Translations under genes and position numbers: made by a program
Notes under the pieces: generated by a model
Seen by the model: only the letters and a program-made list of their open reading frames with translations
The model's database searches: none
Told to the model about the DNA's origin: nothing
Part shown: positions 46,931 to 56,648 of the stretch, one piece after another
Position numbering within the stretch: the first letter of the stretch is position 1
Layout of the letters: the number at the start of each line of letters is the position of its first letter
Origin: Desulfotruncus arcticus DSM 17038
GTDB lineage: Bacteria > Bacillota > Desulfotomaculia > Desulfotomaculales > Desulfallaceae
Direction of reading: 5' to 3'
Assembly: GCF_900113335.1 (NCBI RefSeq)
Contig: NZ_FOOX01000015.1
Coordinates: forward strand, 1 to 64,000
DNA length: 64,000 bases

Positions 46931-47896
46931 TTGCGTAAGGTATTTTGTTTAACATTATTATTAATAGCAATATTAGCTCTGGGAGTGCCCTGGGTCGTTA
47001 ACCGGCTGACCGAGCCGCCTCTGAAGAATGAGGGTACAATTGTCCGTTTATACAGACATGCAACCGGTGAAATTGAATCAATACCACTGGAAGATTACGT
47101 TACCGGTGTCGTAGCTGCCGAAATGCCGGCGGAATTTCCCTCCGAAGCGCTTAAAGCCCAGGCCGTGGCCGCACGAACTTACATTTATAAAAGAATGGTG
47201 GCTGGAGGCATTGTCAATAGCTGCAAGGAAGGCGCCGATACTTGTGACGACCCGGCCCACGCCCAGGCCTGGCAGTCCAGGGAAGAAATGAAAAAGCGCT
47301 GGGGCACAGTCAATTACTACCGTTATTATTACAAAGTTCGCATGGCTGTTGATGATACTGCGGGAGAAATAATTACCTTCAATGGGAAGCCCATCGACCC
47401 GGTTTTTCATGCCTCCTGCGGCGGGCAAACTGAAAATTCCGGTGATGTATGGAAATATGATGTGCCATACTTACAAAGCGTAGCTTGCCCCTATGATGCC
47501 GACCCCGAGCCGGAGCGTCAGGTGATATTTAGTTTATCCCAGTTGGTGAAGGCAGTTGGTGTCGACCTGCAGGCTGTGGCAGTGTCCACCGGGCAAAGTG
47601 ACGAAATGTTCCAGGTATTGGAACGAACGGCAACCGGCAGGCCTAAAGTATTAATGGTCGGCGGCCATTCTAAAATTGCCGCCACAGATCTCAGGAGCAT
47701 GCTGAACCTGCGCTCAACTAATTTTACCATTACCTCCGACGGCGATAAGGTAACGTTTAATACAAGAGGTTACGGGCATGGTGTGGGAATGTGCCAGTAT
47801 GGGGCCAAAGGACTGGCTGAACACAACTATGACTATAAAAAAATATTAAAACATTATTATACTGGAGTGGAAATAAACAACATTTTTACCGATTAA
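46931..47896 (+). CDS. spoIID: Stage II sporulation protein D (peptidoglycan lytic enzyme)
   Basis: A 321-aa protein; TTG 46931 is chosen since GAAAGGTG (46917-46924) precedes it and MRKVFCLTLLLIAIL is a good signal anchor. SpoIID motifs are IPLEDYVTGVVAAEMPAEFPSEALKAQAVAARTYIY, HASCGGQTENSGDVW and RGYGHGVGMCQYGA. With SpoIIP and SpoIIM it thins septal peptidoglycan so the mother cell can engulf the forespore. Expected to be under sigma-E, but the promoter area is occupied by heptad repeats. Confidence 0.95.
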   Translation: MRKVFCLTLLLIAILALGVPWVVNRLTEPPLKNEGTIVRLYRHATGEIESIPLEDYVTGVVAAEMPAEFPSEALKAQAVAARTYIYKRMVAGGIVNSCKEGADTCDDPAHAQAWQSREEMKKRWGTVNYYRYYYKVRMAVDDTAGEIITFNGKPIDPVFHASCGGQTENSGDVWKYDVPYLQSVACPYDADPEPERQVIFSLSQLVKAVGVDLQAVAVSTGQSDEMFQVLERTATGRPKVLMVGGHSKIAATDLRSMLNLRSTNFTITSDGDKVTFNTRGYGHGVGMCQYGAKGLAEHNYDYKKILKHYYTGVEINNIFTD

Positions 47897-47995
47897 ACAA
47901 AATTTGCCCTGAATAAAAAATAAACAATCAAGCCACAATAAATAAAACTCCAACTTATTAACATAACAGCTGATCACATTTTGGGGGTGTTATGA

Positions 47996-48121
47996 ATGTG
48001 GCCGTTCAACAAAAGACTTGGGAATCAAAACCCGGTGGAGAAATACCACCGCTGGCTAAAGCGCTGGCTGTTTGGATCCGGTAACAACAGGCATAATGCT
48101 GCCGGGTATGGTGTAATCTAA
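47996..48121 (+). CDS. Possible 41-aa basic, Trp-rich protein between spoIID and spoIIID
   Basis: ATG 47996 follows GGGGGTG (47984-47990) and opens a frame to TAA 48119. The product begins MWPFNKRLG and has VEKYHRWLKRWLFGSG, an amphipathic basic helix. A second ATG at 47992 in another frame gives a less plausible 30-aa peptide. A terminator follows at once. Position between two sporulation genes suggests a small sporulation protein; no family is recognised. Confidence 0.45.
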   Translation: MWPFNKRLGNQNPVEKYHRWLKRWLFGSGNNRHNAAGYGVI

Positions 48122-48123
48122 AT

Positions 48124-48157
48124 GCCGCCCCTAAATTGGGGGGCTTTTATTTTTTTC
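48124..48157 (+). terminator. Terminator after spoIID region
   Basis: GCCGCCC and GGGGGGC pair around CTAAATT and are followed by TTTTATTTTTTT. Confidence 0.8.
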
Positions 48158-48218
48158 ATAAAACAATTTTTTCATTCCCTCCGCATATAATGTAACAAAT
48201 GCCGGGGGAGGTAAAGCA

Positions 48219-48470
48219 ATGCAGGAATATATCCAAAAGCGGGTGCTGGAAATCTGTACCTATATTCTTGAAACCCAGGCCACTGTACGACAGGCTGCTC
48301 TGGTTTTCGGCGTGAGCAAAAGCACGGTGCATAAAGATATGACTGAAAGGCTTCCTTCATTAAATAAAGAACTGGCCAACCAGGTTAAAAAAGTTCTGGA
48401 TTTTAATAAGGCTGAGAGGCATCTGCGCGGCGGCGAAGCTACTAGAAAAAAATACCGGGAAAAACAATAA
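48219..48470 (+). CDS. spoIIID: Stage III sporulation regulator SpoIIID
   Basis: An 83-aa DNA-binding protein matching SpoIIID from end to end: YIQKRVLEICTYILETQATVRQAALVFGVSKSTVHKDMTERLP, with a basic C-terminus (RHLRGGEATRKKYREKQ). It switches mother-cell gene expression from sigma-E to sigma-K programmes. RBS is GGGGGAGG. Confidence 0.96.
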   Translation: MQEYIQKRVLEICTYILETQATVRQAALVFGVSKSTVHKDMTERLPSLNKELANQVKKVLDFNKAERHLRGGEATRKKYREKQ

Positions 48471-48643
48471 CAAATATATCATTTCCTGGAGGAATCTGTC
48501 CCTGATAGTAGAAATATTAGTAGCGGTAAGCTTGTCCTAAGATAATAAATACGCATGCTTATTAATTTTTAGGGACATAGGGCTAAATATTTATTGATGC
48601 AATTGTGGACAGGCGTTTTAATTAGAAGTATGGAAAGGGGTCT

Positions 48644-49699
48644 ATGAGGTTCCACATGAGCACTGATATAGGTATAGATTTAGGAACAGCAAATGTACTG
48701 GTATACGTTAAAGGCAAAGGTATCGTTTTAACAGAACCTTCTGTAGTAGCTATAGACAAAATTTCAGGCAAAGTGATCGCCGTAGGTTCAGAAGCGCGGC
48801 GCATGTTGGGGCGCACTCCGGGCAATATTGTGGCCACCCGCCCATTGCGCAATGGTGTGATTGCCGATTATGACGTAACAGAAAAAATGCTGCGTTACTT
48901 TATTGAGAAAGCAGTCGGCAAAAAACTGTTTTTTAAACCCCGGGTGATGGTTTGTATTCCTTCGGGCGTTACCGGAGTGGAGGAGCGCGCGGTAAAACAA
49001 GCGGCCGTTCAGGCAGGCGCGCGCCAGACCCACGTGATTGAGGAGCCGTTGGCCGCAGCGCTTGGTGCCGGGCTTGATATTTCACAGCCCGGCGGGACCA
49101 TGGTTGTTGACATTGGAGGCGGCACCACCGATGTCGCCGTGTTATCTCTGGGAGGAATAGTAATCAGCATTTCCCTCCGGGTCGGCGGCGATAAGTTTGA
49201 CGAGGCGATAATCAAATACGTCCGGCGGGAATATAACCTGGCCATAGGAGAGCGCACGGCGGAAGAGATTAAAATGGAAATTGTCAACGCTTATCCGGAT
49301 GCCGGGCCGCCGGCCGAAATGCAGGTCAGGGGCCGTGATTTATTGGACGGCCTGCCCAAAGAAGTTACCGTCTCCAGCGATAATATTTATGAGGCAATCA
49401 GGGAAAACCTTGCTCTGGTTGTGGGCGCGGTCAAAGAAGTATTGGAACAAACCCCGCCGGAACTGGCCGCGGACATAGTTGACAAGGGCATCGTACTGAC
49501 CGGGGGTGGGTCACTTTTGCGCGATTTGGACAAGCTTATAGCTAGTGAGACCGGCTTAAACGTGTTCATTGCGGAAGACCCCCTTTCCTGCGTTGCCATA
49601 GGTACCGGCAGAGCGCTGACCATGTTGAACGTGTTAAACGACCAGCATAAACGCAGGATGATTCGCAAAGTAATCAAGCAAAAAGTATACGCCGGATAA
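48644..49699 (+). CDS. mbl: Rod-shape protein Mbl/MreB family
   Basis: A 351-aa actin-like protein. Phosphate-binding [37 protein letters not shown] and the adenosine loop [12 protein letters not shown] are visible. It polymerises under the membrane to guide cell-wall synthesis. Its place after spoIIID identifies it as the mbl copy and not mreB of the mreBCD locus. ATG 48644 follows AAAGGGG. Confidence 0.93.
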   Translation: MRFHMSTDIGIDLGTANVLVYVKGKGIVLTEPSVVAIDKISGKVIAVGSEARRMLGRTPGNIVATRPLRNGVIADYDVTEKMLRYFIEKAVGKKLFFKPRVMVCIPSGVTGVEERAVKQAAVQAGARQTHVIEEPLAAALGAGLDISQPGGTMVVDIGGGTTDVAVLSLGGIVISISLRVGGDKFDEAIIKYVRREYNLAIGERTAEEIKMEIVNAYPDAGPPAEMQVRGRDLLDGLPKEVTVSSDNIYEAIRENLALVVGAVKEVLEQTPPELAADIVDKGIVLTGGGSLLRDLDKLIASETGLNVFIAEDPLSCVAIGTGRALTMLNVLNDQHKRRMIRKVIKQKVYAG

Positions 49700-49708
49700 G
49701 ATAAGAGT

Positions 49709-49738
49709 AAAGCCCTTCTGTCATCAGAGGGGCTTTAG
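49709..49738 (+). terminator. Terminator after mbl
   Basis: AAAGCCCTTCTG pairs with CAGAGGGGCTTT around TCAT, with a weak T-run. Confidence 0.7.
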
Positions 49739-50039
49739 TATGTTATGTGCTTTTTGTTTTATTTTTTTATTCATTTTATTTGCATATTAAAGGGAACAAT
49801 TTACCTTTATGGTCGTCAATAAATATTAAGGTAAAAATAAACCGCAGATAGTTAATATTGTTAAATATTTAATAGGTAAATTAACAGGGAATTTAAAAGC
49901 TTCCGTAGAAAAAATGTATACAAGCTAAAGTCATTAATGGCAGAACAACAGCGCAAATCCAGTATTGGCAAAAGGAACATGCCGTTTAACCAATAAAAAA
50001 CTAAATAAAGGTGGTGATAGCACGATAAAGTTAAGGCGA

Positions 50040-53000
50040 ATGGCTGTAATTATAGCCATTATTGCACTTGGCCTGGTATTATGGTGGCAGGGCCCGGGTA
50101 ACCGGCAAAGCGTGCTGAATCATAATGATGGAGCTAAAGAAGTAGACAAAGACGGGGCGGCGGAGCCTAAACAAGACCTTGAAATGTATGCGTTAAACAT
50201 TAGCAGGCCACTTAACAGCAAAGAAAAAAAATCTCTCACCGAACAGGTAGATTGGATGGGTAGCCTAAACGGTGAGATTTTGCTGGTACGGGCCAGCGCC
50301 GGACAAAAGCAAGCGCTGCAAAAACTGCCCTATGTTAAAAACCTTACAGAATACCTTCCTGAACAAAAACTGAAAGGCTTGTCGCAAAACGAGCCAAAAG
50401 ACAGCCATCAAACACCAGAAAACAGCAGTGGCAATACTCAAAAAAATGGTTCCCAGCAGGAAGTTTACACTGTAACCTTAACCGGGGCGGGAGACAAACC
50501 CGACGCATTACAGCTGATAGAAAGCCTGGATGGACGGGTGCTGGATGGCGCTGCGGGTGAAGGGCGCTACTTGAGAATAGAACTGCCCGGCGCTGCGGTC
50601 GGTAAACTGGCGGCTTCCCCGTTGGTACTGTATGTGGAAAAGTACGACCGGCCTGAATTTTTAAATGACCGGGTCAGAGATATAGTGGGGGCCAGGCCCC
50701 TGGCTATCCCGGATTTTATAACTCCCGGCGGGCTTAACGGAGCCGGGCAAATCATCGGTCTGGCGGACAGCGGGCTGGATACCGGCTCAATTACCAATAT
50801 TCATCCCGATTTGCAAACCGGACCGGACGAAAAGCCCCGGGTAACCATGCTTAAATCCTGGGCCGGAGTTGAGACGCCGGCGGATACCATCGGACACGGC
50901 ACCCATATGGCGGGCACCCTGGTTGGCAGCGGCAAGGCCTCCGACGGCAAATATGCCGGACTGGCTCCCGGCGCCGGCCTGTATTTTCAGGGCATTGTGG
51001 ACAAAAACGGTAATACCGCCCCGCCTTTGGACCTGCAGGAACTTTTTGGACCGGCGTATAGTGCGGGTGTTCGCATTCATGTGGATGGCTGGGGTAAAAA
51101 ACAAAATACATATGACAGCACGGCCGCTCAAATAGATGAGTTCGTGCGCACTCATAATGATTTTTTGGCCATTTTCGGCGCGGGTAATTCCGGTCCCCAG
51201 ACGGATAGCCTTACTGCGGAGGCCAACAGTAAAAATGCCCTGGTGGTCGGGGCTTCGAACAGCTCCAGACCGGCGTTTGAGAGAGATATGGGTGACGCCG
51301 GTGAAGTAGCAGGGTTTTCCAGCCGGGGTCCCGCCGGTGACGGGCGTATCAAACCGGAACTGGTGGCTCCCGGCACCTCCATAATTTCTACAGCCTCCCG
51401 GCTGGTCGAGGGGAACCTGGATGGCCGCTCCGATTACACGGTGATGGATGGAACCAGTATGGCTTCAGCCGTCACAGGCGGTGCCGCGGCACTGCTGCGC
51501 CAGTATTTGCAAAACTATACCAGATTTAATGATCCCTCGGCGGCTCTAATGAAAGCTGTCTTAATCAACGGCGCGCAGCATTTGGAGGCGGACCTCCCGG
51601 CGGCCGGTTTCGGCCAACTGGATCTGGGCAGCACGGTTATAGCCCTGCAAAACCAACTTTTTGAGCTGGTGGACGATAAAAAGGGATTGGCTGCCGGCGG
51701 CAGCAGGACCATAGGAAAGAAAATCACATCCGCCGGGGCCCCGTTTAAAGTTACTCTGGCCTGGACAGACCCTGCGGCGGCGCCGGGCGCCGCAACAACT
51801 CTGGTTAACAACCTGGACCTGGAGGTTATCGCCCCGGACGGAAAAACATATTATGGAAATGACTTCGACCGCCGGGGCAAAAAGGATAACAGCAACAATG
51901 TGGAGCAGGTTTATATACCCGATCCCCAATCCGGAGAATACAAAATCGTGGTGCGCGGCCGGTCAGTTGTAGAAGATGCCTCAACGGAAAGCGGGCTGAC
52001 TCAGGACTTTGCCCTGGTTTTCGGCCAGCCTCCGGGCCGGGAGACGGTTAACGGAGAAAAAGGGATTTCTTTGCCACCTGAAACCATATCGGCTGTTGAT
52101 GACCATTTGCTGTCAGCCGGTGAAAAAATCCCGGCCGGCGCTGATGTTTATCGGTTGGAAGCGACTAATGATTCCCGCCTGGCATATGTTGTGGGCCGCA
52201 CCTGGCAGGCCACCGGGATTAAGGAAATGGAAGATAAAGAAAAAGAAATTTTATTGCGGGTTAATCGTGATTACCGGGAAGGTGGTTATGTTATCAATCC
52301 GGAGGCTAAAAAAGCCCTGGTTGTCAACGGCCGTGCCTCGCCGGCAGGACAGACGATTACCCCGGGCAGCAGTGTAACGGCTTATATCAACCCCCATGAC
52401 CAAACCATCTGGCAGGCGCATGTTACCAGCCTTGAGAACGAGGGTGTTCTGGCCGGGGTTGACCGGGAAAAGGGGCAAATTGAACTGCTGGAGGACCGGC
52501 AAATTTTCAGTCTGGCCCGGGAAGCCTCAATAGATTTTTCCGATGTCATAGTAGACGGTGATGCGGCCGATTTGCCTTTTGGCGCTGCCACCACCGCGGA
52601 CCTGGACAATCTTTTGCCCGGTATGCCGGTGCAAATTACTTCGGGGGTTGATGAACTGGTTTATCACCTGACCGTAAAACGCTACCTGGCTCTGGGGCAT
52701 ATAGCCGGAGTGAACCGCGACGCAGGAAATATAACTTTATCCTCGGGTAAACGGTATCACGTTATGGCAGGCATATCCATCGCCAGGGATCAGCAGCCGG
52801 CTGCACTTGATTCGCTGCAAGAAGATGATCTGGTCATGCTCAATCTGGCGCCGGGTTCCACTGAAGTGCTGGGTGTTACTGCTTTCTCTGATGTTAGTTA
52901 CGGTCAGGTGATTTTTGCGGAAGAAGATACGCTGTATTTAATGGACAGCAACAAAGGTTTCAGATATTTAATTTTATCTCCCGAAACCCGGCTGTACAGA

Positions 53001-54161
53001 TGGGGCATGCCCGCGGGCATTGCTATATTAAATCCCGGCCAATGGGTACGGGTTGCGCGGGATCCCTCCGCGGATACGGTATGGCGGGTGGATATCGCCG
53101 AGAGCGCTAAAAAAGTAAAAAGCGTCTTTAAATCCTATACCTCCGGGCAGGGAATGAAGCTTGACAACGGTCAAACGTTAATGCTTAGCTCATTTGCCGC
53201 GGTAACTAAAAATGGCTATCCTGTTGAATTCAGGGATTTGCTGCCGGGAGAACAGGTTGTAGTTTCTGCTCTTTATACGCCGGACGGCCGGCAGGTTGCC
53301 GCAAACCTGGAAGCGGAAACCCGGAAAGGGGTCGCGCCGCCGGAATTAAAAATAATATCCACCGTGCCATATGAAGAATTTTCTATGGTTACCGGTCAAA
53401 CCTCCGCTTCCCGCCTTTATGCCCGGTATCCGGGAGGCGATGTCAGGGAGATTGAAATTAACGCTTCCGGGACATTTTATTACCCGATCAAAGCCGGCGA
53501 GGAGGAAGACATTCAACTGGTGGCCGTGGACGGGACAACCGGCGGGGTGGCCGGACTTCAGCTAAATCTCGCCCGGCAGCGGAAAGGATTTACCGATATC
53601 GGCGGGCACTGGGCGGAAACAGATATTCGCCACATGGCAGCTCGCGGCATGGTGAGCGGTTATCCGGATGGCACATTCCGGCCGAACAAGGCCGTTACCA
53701 GGAGTGAATTTACTGTTTTGCTGTCCAGGCTGTTGGGCTCGGGCAATCTCATGGCAAATTTGCCGTACAGGGATGTAGGGTCCATACCGGACTGGGCGAG
53801 GAATGCCGTAGCTCTGTCCTACAGCAGGGGACTGGCCGTCGGCTACGACGATAACACTTTTCGGCCGCAGGCACGAATAACCAGGGTAGAGGCAGCGTCA
53901 CTGCTGGTTCGCGCATATGCAATACTAAAAGGCCCGCCGGAAAACCCGCAGCAAAAACCACACTACGCGGATTGGGATAAAGTTCCGAATTGGGCAAGAG
54001 AAAGCGTGAGCATGTCCGATGCTCTGGGGTTGCTGTCCGGTAAACCCGGGAATTTATTTGACCCCGGTAACTACATTACCCGGGCTGAAACGGCTGCCGC
54101 CTTGAACAGGTTGTTGGATTCGGTAATAACCGATGCCAATCAGCCCCGGCAACAGCAGTAG
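50040..54161 (+). CDS. Large cell-surface subtilisin-family protease with three SLH domains
   Basis: About 1373 aa. An N-terminal hydrophobic anchor (AVIIAIIALGLVLWW) is followed by an inhibitor-like region, then a peptidase S8 domain with Asp243 (GLADSGLDTG), His286 (GHGTHMAGT) and Ser473 (DGTSMASAVTGG) counted from ATG 50040. A beta-rich P-domain-like part, a long repetitive middle and three SLH repeats close it (about 1180-1360: FTDIGGHWAETDIRHMAARGMVSGYPDGTFRP and two more). SLH domains bind pyruvylated wall polymer. The start is unsure: ATG 50040 has a poor site, while AAAGGTGGTG is followed at 8 bases by in-frame ATA 50025, giving a better N-terminus (KLRRMAV). It probably processes surface proteins encoded nearby. 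Confidence 0.9.
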   Translation: MAVIIAIIALGLVLWWQGPGNRQSVLNHNDGAKEVDKDGAAEPKQDLEMYALNISRPLNSKEKKSLTEQVDWMGSLNGEILLVRASAGQKQALQKLPYVKNLTEYLPEQKLKGLSQNEPKDSHQTPENSSGNTQKNGSQQEVYTVTLTGAGDKPDALQLIESLDGRVLDGAAGEGRYLRIELPGAAVGKLAASPLVLYVEKYDRPEFLNDRVRDIVGARPLAIPDFITPGGLNGAGQIIGLADSGLDTGSITNIHPDLQTGPDEKPRVTMLKSWAGVETPADTIGHGTHMAGTLVGSGKASDGKYAGLAPGAGLYFQGIVDKNGNTAPPLDLQELFGPAYSAGVRIHVDGWGKKQNTYDSTAAQIDEFVRTHNDFLAIFGAGNSGPQTDSLTAEANSKNALVVGASNSSRPAFERDMGDAGEVAGFSSRGPAGDGRIKPELVAPGTSIISTASRLVEGNLDGRSDYTVMDGTSMASAVTGGAAALLRQYLQNYTRFNDPSAALMKAVLINGAQHLEADLPAAGFGQLDLGSTVIALQNQLFELVDDKKGLAAGGSRTIGKKITSAGAPFKVTLAWTDPAAAPGAATTLVNNLDLEVIAPDGKTYYGNDFDRRGKKDNSNNVEQVYIPDPQSGEYKIVVRGRSVVEDASTESGLTQDFALVFGQPPGRETVNGEKGISLPPETISAVDDHLLSAGEKIPAGADVYRLEATNDSRLAYVVGRTWQATGIKEMEDKEKEILLRVNRDYREGGYVINPEAKKALVVNGRASPAGQTITPGSSVTAYINPHDQTIWQAHVTSLENEGVLAGVDREKGQIELLEDRQIFSLAREASIDFSDVIVDGDAADLPFGAATTADLDNLLPGMPVQITSGVDELVYHLTVKRYLALGHIAGVNRDAGNITLSSGKRYHVMAGISIARDQQPAALDSLQEDDLVMLNLAPGSTEVLGVTAFSDVSYGQVIFAEEDTLYLMDSNKGFRYLILSPETRLYRWGMPAGIAILNPGQWVRVARDPSADTVWRVDIAESAKKVKSVFKSYTSGQGMKLDNGQTLMLSSFAAVTKNGYPVEFRDLLPGEQVVVSALYTPDGRQVAANLEAETRKGVAPPELKIISTVPYEEFSMVTGQTSASRLYARYPGGDVREIEINASGTFYYPIKAGEEEDIQLVAVDGTTGGVAGLQLNLARQRKGFTDIGGHWAETDIRHMAARGMVSGYPDGTFRPNKAVTRSEFTVLLSRLLGSGNLMANLPYRDVGSIPDWARNAVALSYSRGLAVGYDDNTFRPQARITRVEAASLLVRAYAILKGPPENPQQKPHYADWDKVPNWARESVSMSDALGLLSGKPGNLFDPGNYITRAETAAALNRLLDSVITDANQPRQQQ

Positions 54162-54182
54162 GGGCACCCCTTGCGGGTGCCC
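54161..54182 (+). terminator. GC-rich hairpin after the protease
   Basis: GGGCACCC and GGGTGCCC pair around CTTGC immediately after the stop. There is no T-run, so it may protect the mRNA end while the hairpin at 54209 terminates. Confidence 0.5.
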
Positions 54183-54208
54183 GGAGCTATAAGAAGTACG
54201 GTTAAGCC

Positions 54209-54249
54209 AAAAAAAGCAGGTGTTTTGCAAAAACACCCGCTTTTTTTTA
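54209..54249. terminator. Bidirectional terminator
   Basis: AAAAAAGC-AGGTGTTTT and AAAACACCCGCTTTTTTTT pair around GCA. It lies between convergent genes and touches the stop of the anti-sigma gene. Confidence 0.85.
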
Positions 54250-55344
54250 ATTTCCCAACCATAGTATAATTGTATCCGTATCTGCTTCCTGGTCCCAAGC
54301 CTTTAGCTGCGCCTCAATAGTGGCCAGCTTAACCTTTAATTCTTCCTGTTCCGCCGGGCCGGAGCTTCCTAGCTGGCTTGCCAGTTCTTGGTATTGTTCA
54401 ACCTTTTCTTTATAGCGTGCATTAATATCGACCGGTTGGGCGTCATTGTTCAACACCTGTCCGAGCTTTTTAAGATTATCCAACAAGTCGTAGGACGAAC
54501 CGTCGTCGACTATTATCTTTAAACTCTCCTGGTTTCCCGCGGGAGTATACTCGGAAGCCAGAACTTCATACGTGGCGTTGCTGCTGTTGATAAGTGCCAG
54601 CGCCTGCCGGTGGGCGGCCTGCAAATCATCGACTTTGACATTTAAAAAGATACGGTCTAAAACCCGGTTTTTGTCCGTGCCCAACAGCACATACTGCTGT
54701 TGGCCGGCATCTTTGGCCGGAGGTTTGACCGTTCCTGACCCGGCATTGGGATCGGTTTGGCCATCCTTGGTATCGCCCTGTTGCGTTGTATCTTTATTGG
54801 CGTTGGCATCGGTATCATTAGTATTATTATTGCTGTCATTGCCGCCGGTCTGCTGTGTTTGGCCGGGGTCTGCCTGCACATCGCCCGGTTGATCATCCGG
54901 CTCCGTTTGCTTGTTCGTTTCGTTTTCCGGTGGTGAGGTTGTGGGTACATTTTGCTCAAAGTTACTCAGGTTGCCTTTGCCGTTGCCGGCCAGCTGCCCC
55001 GCCATATTACCTCCCCAATTCAGGTAGGCTCCCGCTGATCCCAGCGTTACCAGCATAAAGGCGGCAGCCACAGCGATACTGCGTTTCCACCTGGTGAACA
55101 GGCCTGCTGCAAACGTGCTGCGCTGTTCCGGCAATTGACTCATAACACTGGCGACGAGGCCAGGCGGTGTCTTTATGTCCGGCATTCCTTCCCGTAAAAC
55201 GCTGCCGATATTTCTCCAGATATCAGCCTCTGCACTGCAAACGTCACAGGTGGCAACGTGTTTTTCAATTTGTCCGGCTGTGGCGGCATCCAATTCGCCA
55301 TCCAGCCATTCCGGCAGCAGTTGCTGAATTTGCGTGCAATTCAT
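54247..55344 (-). CDS. Membrane anti-sigma factor with zinc-finger domain
   Basis: A 365-aa protein. The N-terminus is a ZAS-type anti-sigma domain with H-x3-C-x2-C (KHVATCDVCSAE). A single membrane helix follows (about 90-108), then an extracellular Asn/Asp/Gln/Thr-rich linker (about 125-210) and a C-terminal domain of two halves, VDDLQAAHRQALALINSSNATYEVLASE and a coiled coil, resembling DUF4349. It lies 39 bases after the ECF sigma gene, so it is expected to hold that sigma at the membrane until a surface signal is sensed. Confidence 0.88.
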   Translation of the reverse strand: MNCTQIQQLLPEWLDGELDAATAGQIEKHVATCDVCSAEADIWRNIGSVLREGMPDIKTPPGLVASVMSQLPEQRSTFAAGLFTRWKRSIAVAAAFMLVTLGSAGAYLNWGGNMAGQLAGNGKGNLSNFEQNVPTTSPPENETNKQTEPDDQPGDVQADPGQTQQTGGNDSNNNTNDTDANANKDTTQQGDTKDGQTDPNAGSGTVKPPAKDAGQQQYVLLGTDKNRVLDRIFLNVKVDDLQAAHRQALALINSSNATYEVLASEYTPAGNQESLKIIVDDGSSYDLLDNLKKLGQVLNNDAQPVDINARYKEKVEQYQELASQLGSSGPAEQEELKVKLATIEAQLKAWDQEADTDTIILWLGN

Positions 55345-55383
55345 TATGATTCACCTCCCTGCGGTTAATTTTATTAAGGAAGG

Positions 55384-55968
55384 TTAAGCCTGCTTTTTCC
55401 TGCCATTGCAGGCAACCTGGGATAATTGCATTTTCAAAGAGTGACGGGCCCTGCTGATGCGGGATTTAACGGTACCCAAGGTGCAGTCCAGCATTTGGGC
55501 TATTTCCTCGTAGGAATAACCCTGCATCTCCCTTAATACCAGCACTGCCCTGTGTTCCTCGGACAATTTCCATAGCGCGGCGTGAACCATACTGCTAAAT
55601 TCCTTTTTTTCAAAAGCCTCCTCGGGGCTTTCGATGTCTGAGGCCACCATGCGGGGCATTTCACCCTCTCCGGTTTGCACCGGGGAGTCAAGGTATACCT
55701 CGGGTTTCTTTTTACGTTTTTCATTAATAGAAAGATTTACTGTAATGCGGTGCAGCCAGGTTCCGAAATCAGCCTCGTTGCGAAAACCGGGCAAAGCACG
55801 GTAAGCCTTGATGAACACATTTTGCGCCAGGTCCTGCGCGTCGGCGTAATTGCCGGTAAGTTGGTAGCTTAGTGCAAATATTTTGTCCTGATACATAGTA
55901 ACCAGTTGTTCAAAGGACCTGGTATCACCCTTTTGGGATTTTGTTACCAGGAGCTTCACGTTATCCAA
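55384..55968 (-). CDS. ECF sigma factor (sigma-70 family, SigW-like)
   Basis: A 194-aa ECF sigma. Region 2 reads FEQLVTMYQDKIFALSYQLTGNYADAQDLAQNVFIKAYRALPGFR and region 4 LSEEHRAVLVLREMQGYSYEEIAQMLDCTLGTVKSRISRARHSLK. It lacks region 3, as ECF factors do. Its own promoter carries GGAAC-N17-TGTCTA at 56035-56007, and the same sequence occurs before the surface-protein genes at 56273, 56384 and 63608, so it is probably autoregulated and directs cell-surface synthesis. The anti-sigma gene is next in the operon. Confidence 0.94.
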   Translation of the reverse strand: MDNVKLLVTKSQKGDTRSFEQLVTMYQDKIFALSYQLTGNYADAQDLAQNVFIKAYRALPGFRNEADFGTWLHRITVNLSINEKRKKKPEVYLDSPVQTGEGEMPRMVASDIESPEEAFEKKEFSSMVHAALWKLSEEHRAVLVLREMQGYSYEEIAQMLDCTLGTVKSRISRARHSLKMQLSQVACNGRKKQA

Positions 55969-56006
55969 AGGGACAATCCCCCTCGAGCTCCAGCTCCGGA
56001 TACTTT

Positions 56007-56035
56007 TTAGACACCTATGTAAGAGAAAAAGTTCC
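56007..56035 (-). promoter_or_regulatory. ECF promoter of the sigma/anti-sigma operon
   Basis: On the minus strand GGAACTTTTT (-35) is followed 17 bases after GGAAC by TGTCTAA (-10). It lies 38 bases before the sigma start. The same pair and spacing occur at 56273 and 56384. Confidence 0.85.
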
Positions 56036-56272
56036 GACAGCGGGGCACTATTTTAACTATTTTAATAAATACTGGCAAAACTTATTGAATTAAATAATTA
56101 ATCTAATTAATAATTTACTTTAAAACATTAAATTTATCAAAGGTTACTGCTGCCTGCCTGTCCTGATATTTCAAATATAATAATTAAATTAAACCCGGCC
56201 CTTTGCGCTTTCATATTATTATACGCCAATTATCTGCCGGTAAAAAGTTTTTAAATTTTTTTGATCCGGTTT

Positions 56273-56301
56273 GGAACTTTTCGCAAAAACCATGTGTCTA
56301 A
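56273..56301 (+). promoter_or_regulatory. ECF promoter P1 of the first surface-protein gene
   Basis: GGAACTTTT, then TGTCTAA exactly 17 bases after GGAAC. It is 348 bases upstream of the TTG start. Confidence 0.82.
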
Positions 56302-56383
56302 AGAAACGGGTGTAAAACAAAGAAATCCAAAATACCCAAACTAACGAAAAATATTAAATGAGCAGAAAAAAATCCAGATGAAT

Positions 56384-56412
56384 GGAACTTTTACGTTTAG
56401 CCGTGTGTCTAA
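56384..56412 (+). promoter_or_regulatory. ECF promoter P2 of the first surface-protein gene
   Basis: GGAACTTTT and TGTCTAA again with 17 bases between GGAAC and TGTCTA, 111 bases downstream of P1. Confidence 0.82.
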
Positions 56413-56648
56413 CAATCGAGTGGCAGATAAAGACATGCACTGCAGGATACAGGAACGAAGATATAATAATCCAGACGGCTCATTTAGATGTCACATTCAC
56501 AAGGTGAGCAGGCGGCTTGGCCGCTTCTCTATAGCAGCAAGTTAATAAATTAACTGATACCTGTTCAAGGGGGGATGTAAAACTAAAGTAACTTTCATTT
56601 AAATCTGGCCGAGGGGCCAAAAATAACAATTTAAGGAGGGAAACTAAT

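Larger units (their letters stand above)
55969..56648. other. Divergent 680-bp control region with three ECF promoters
   Basis: One ECF promoter faces the sigma gene and two tandem ones face the surface-protein gene, which has an untranslated leader of about 240-350 bases. No ORF with a ribosome site is seen in it. Confidence 0.7.
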
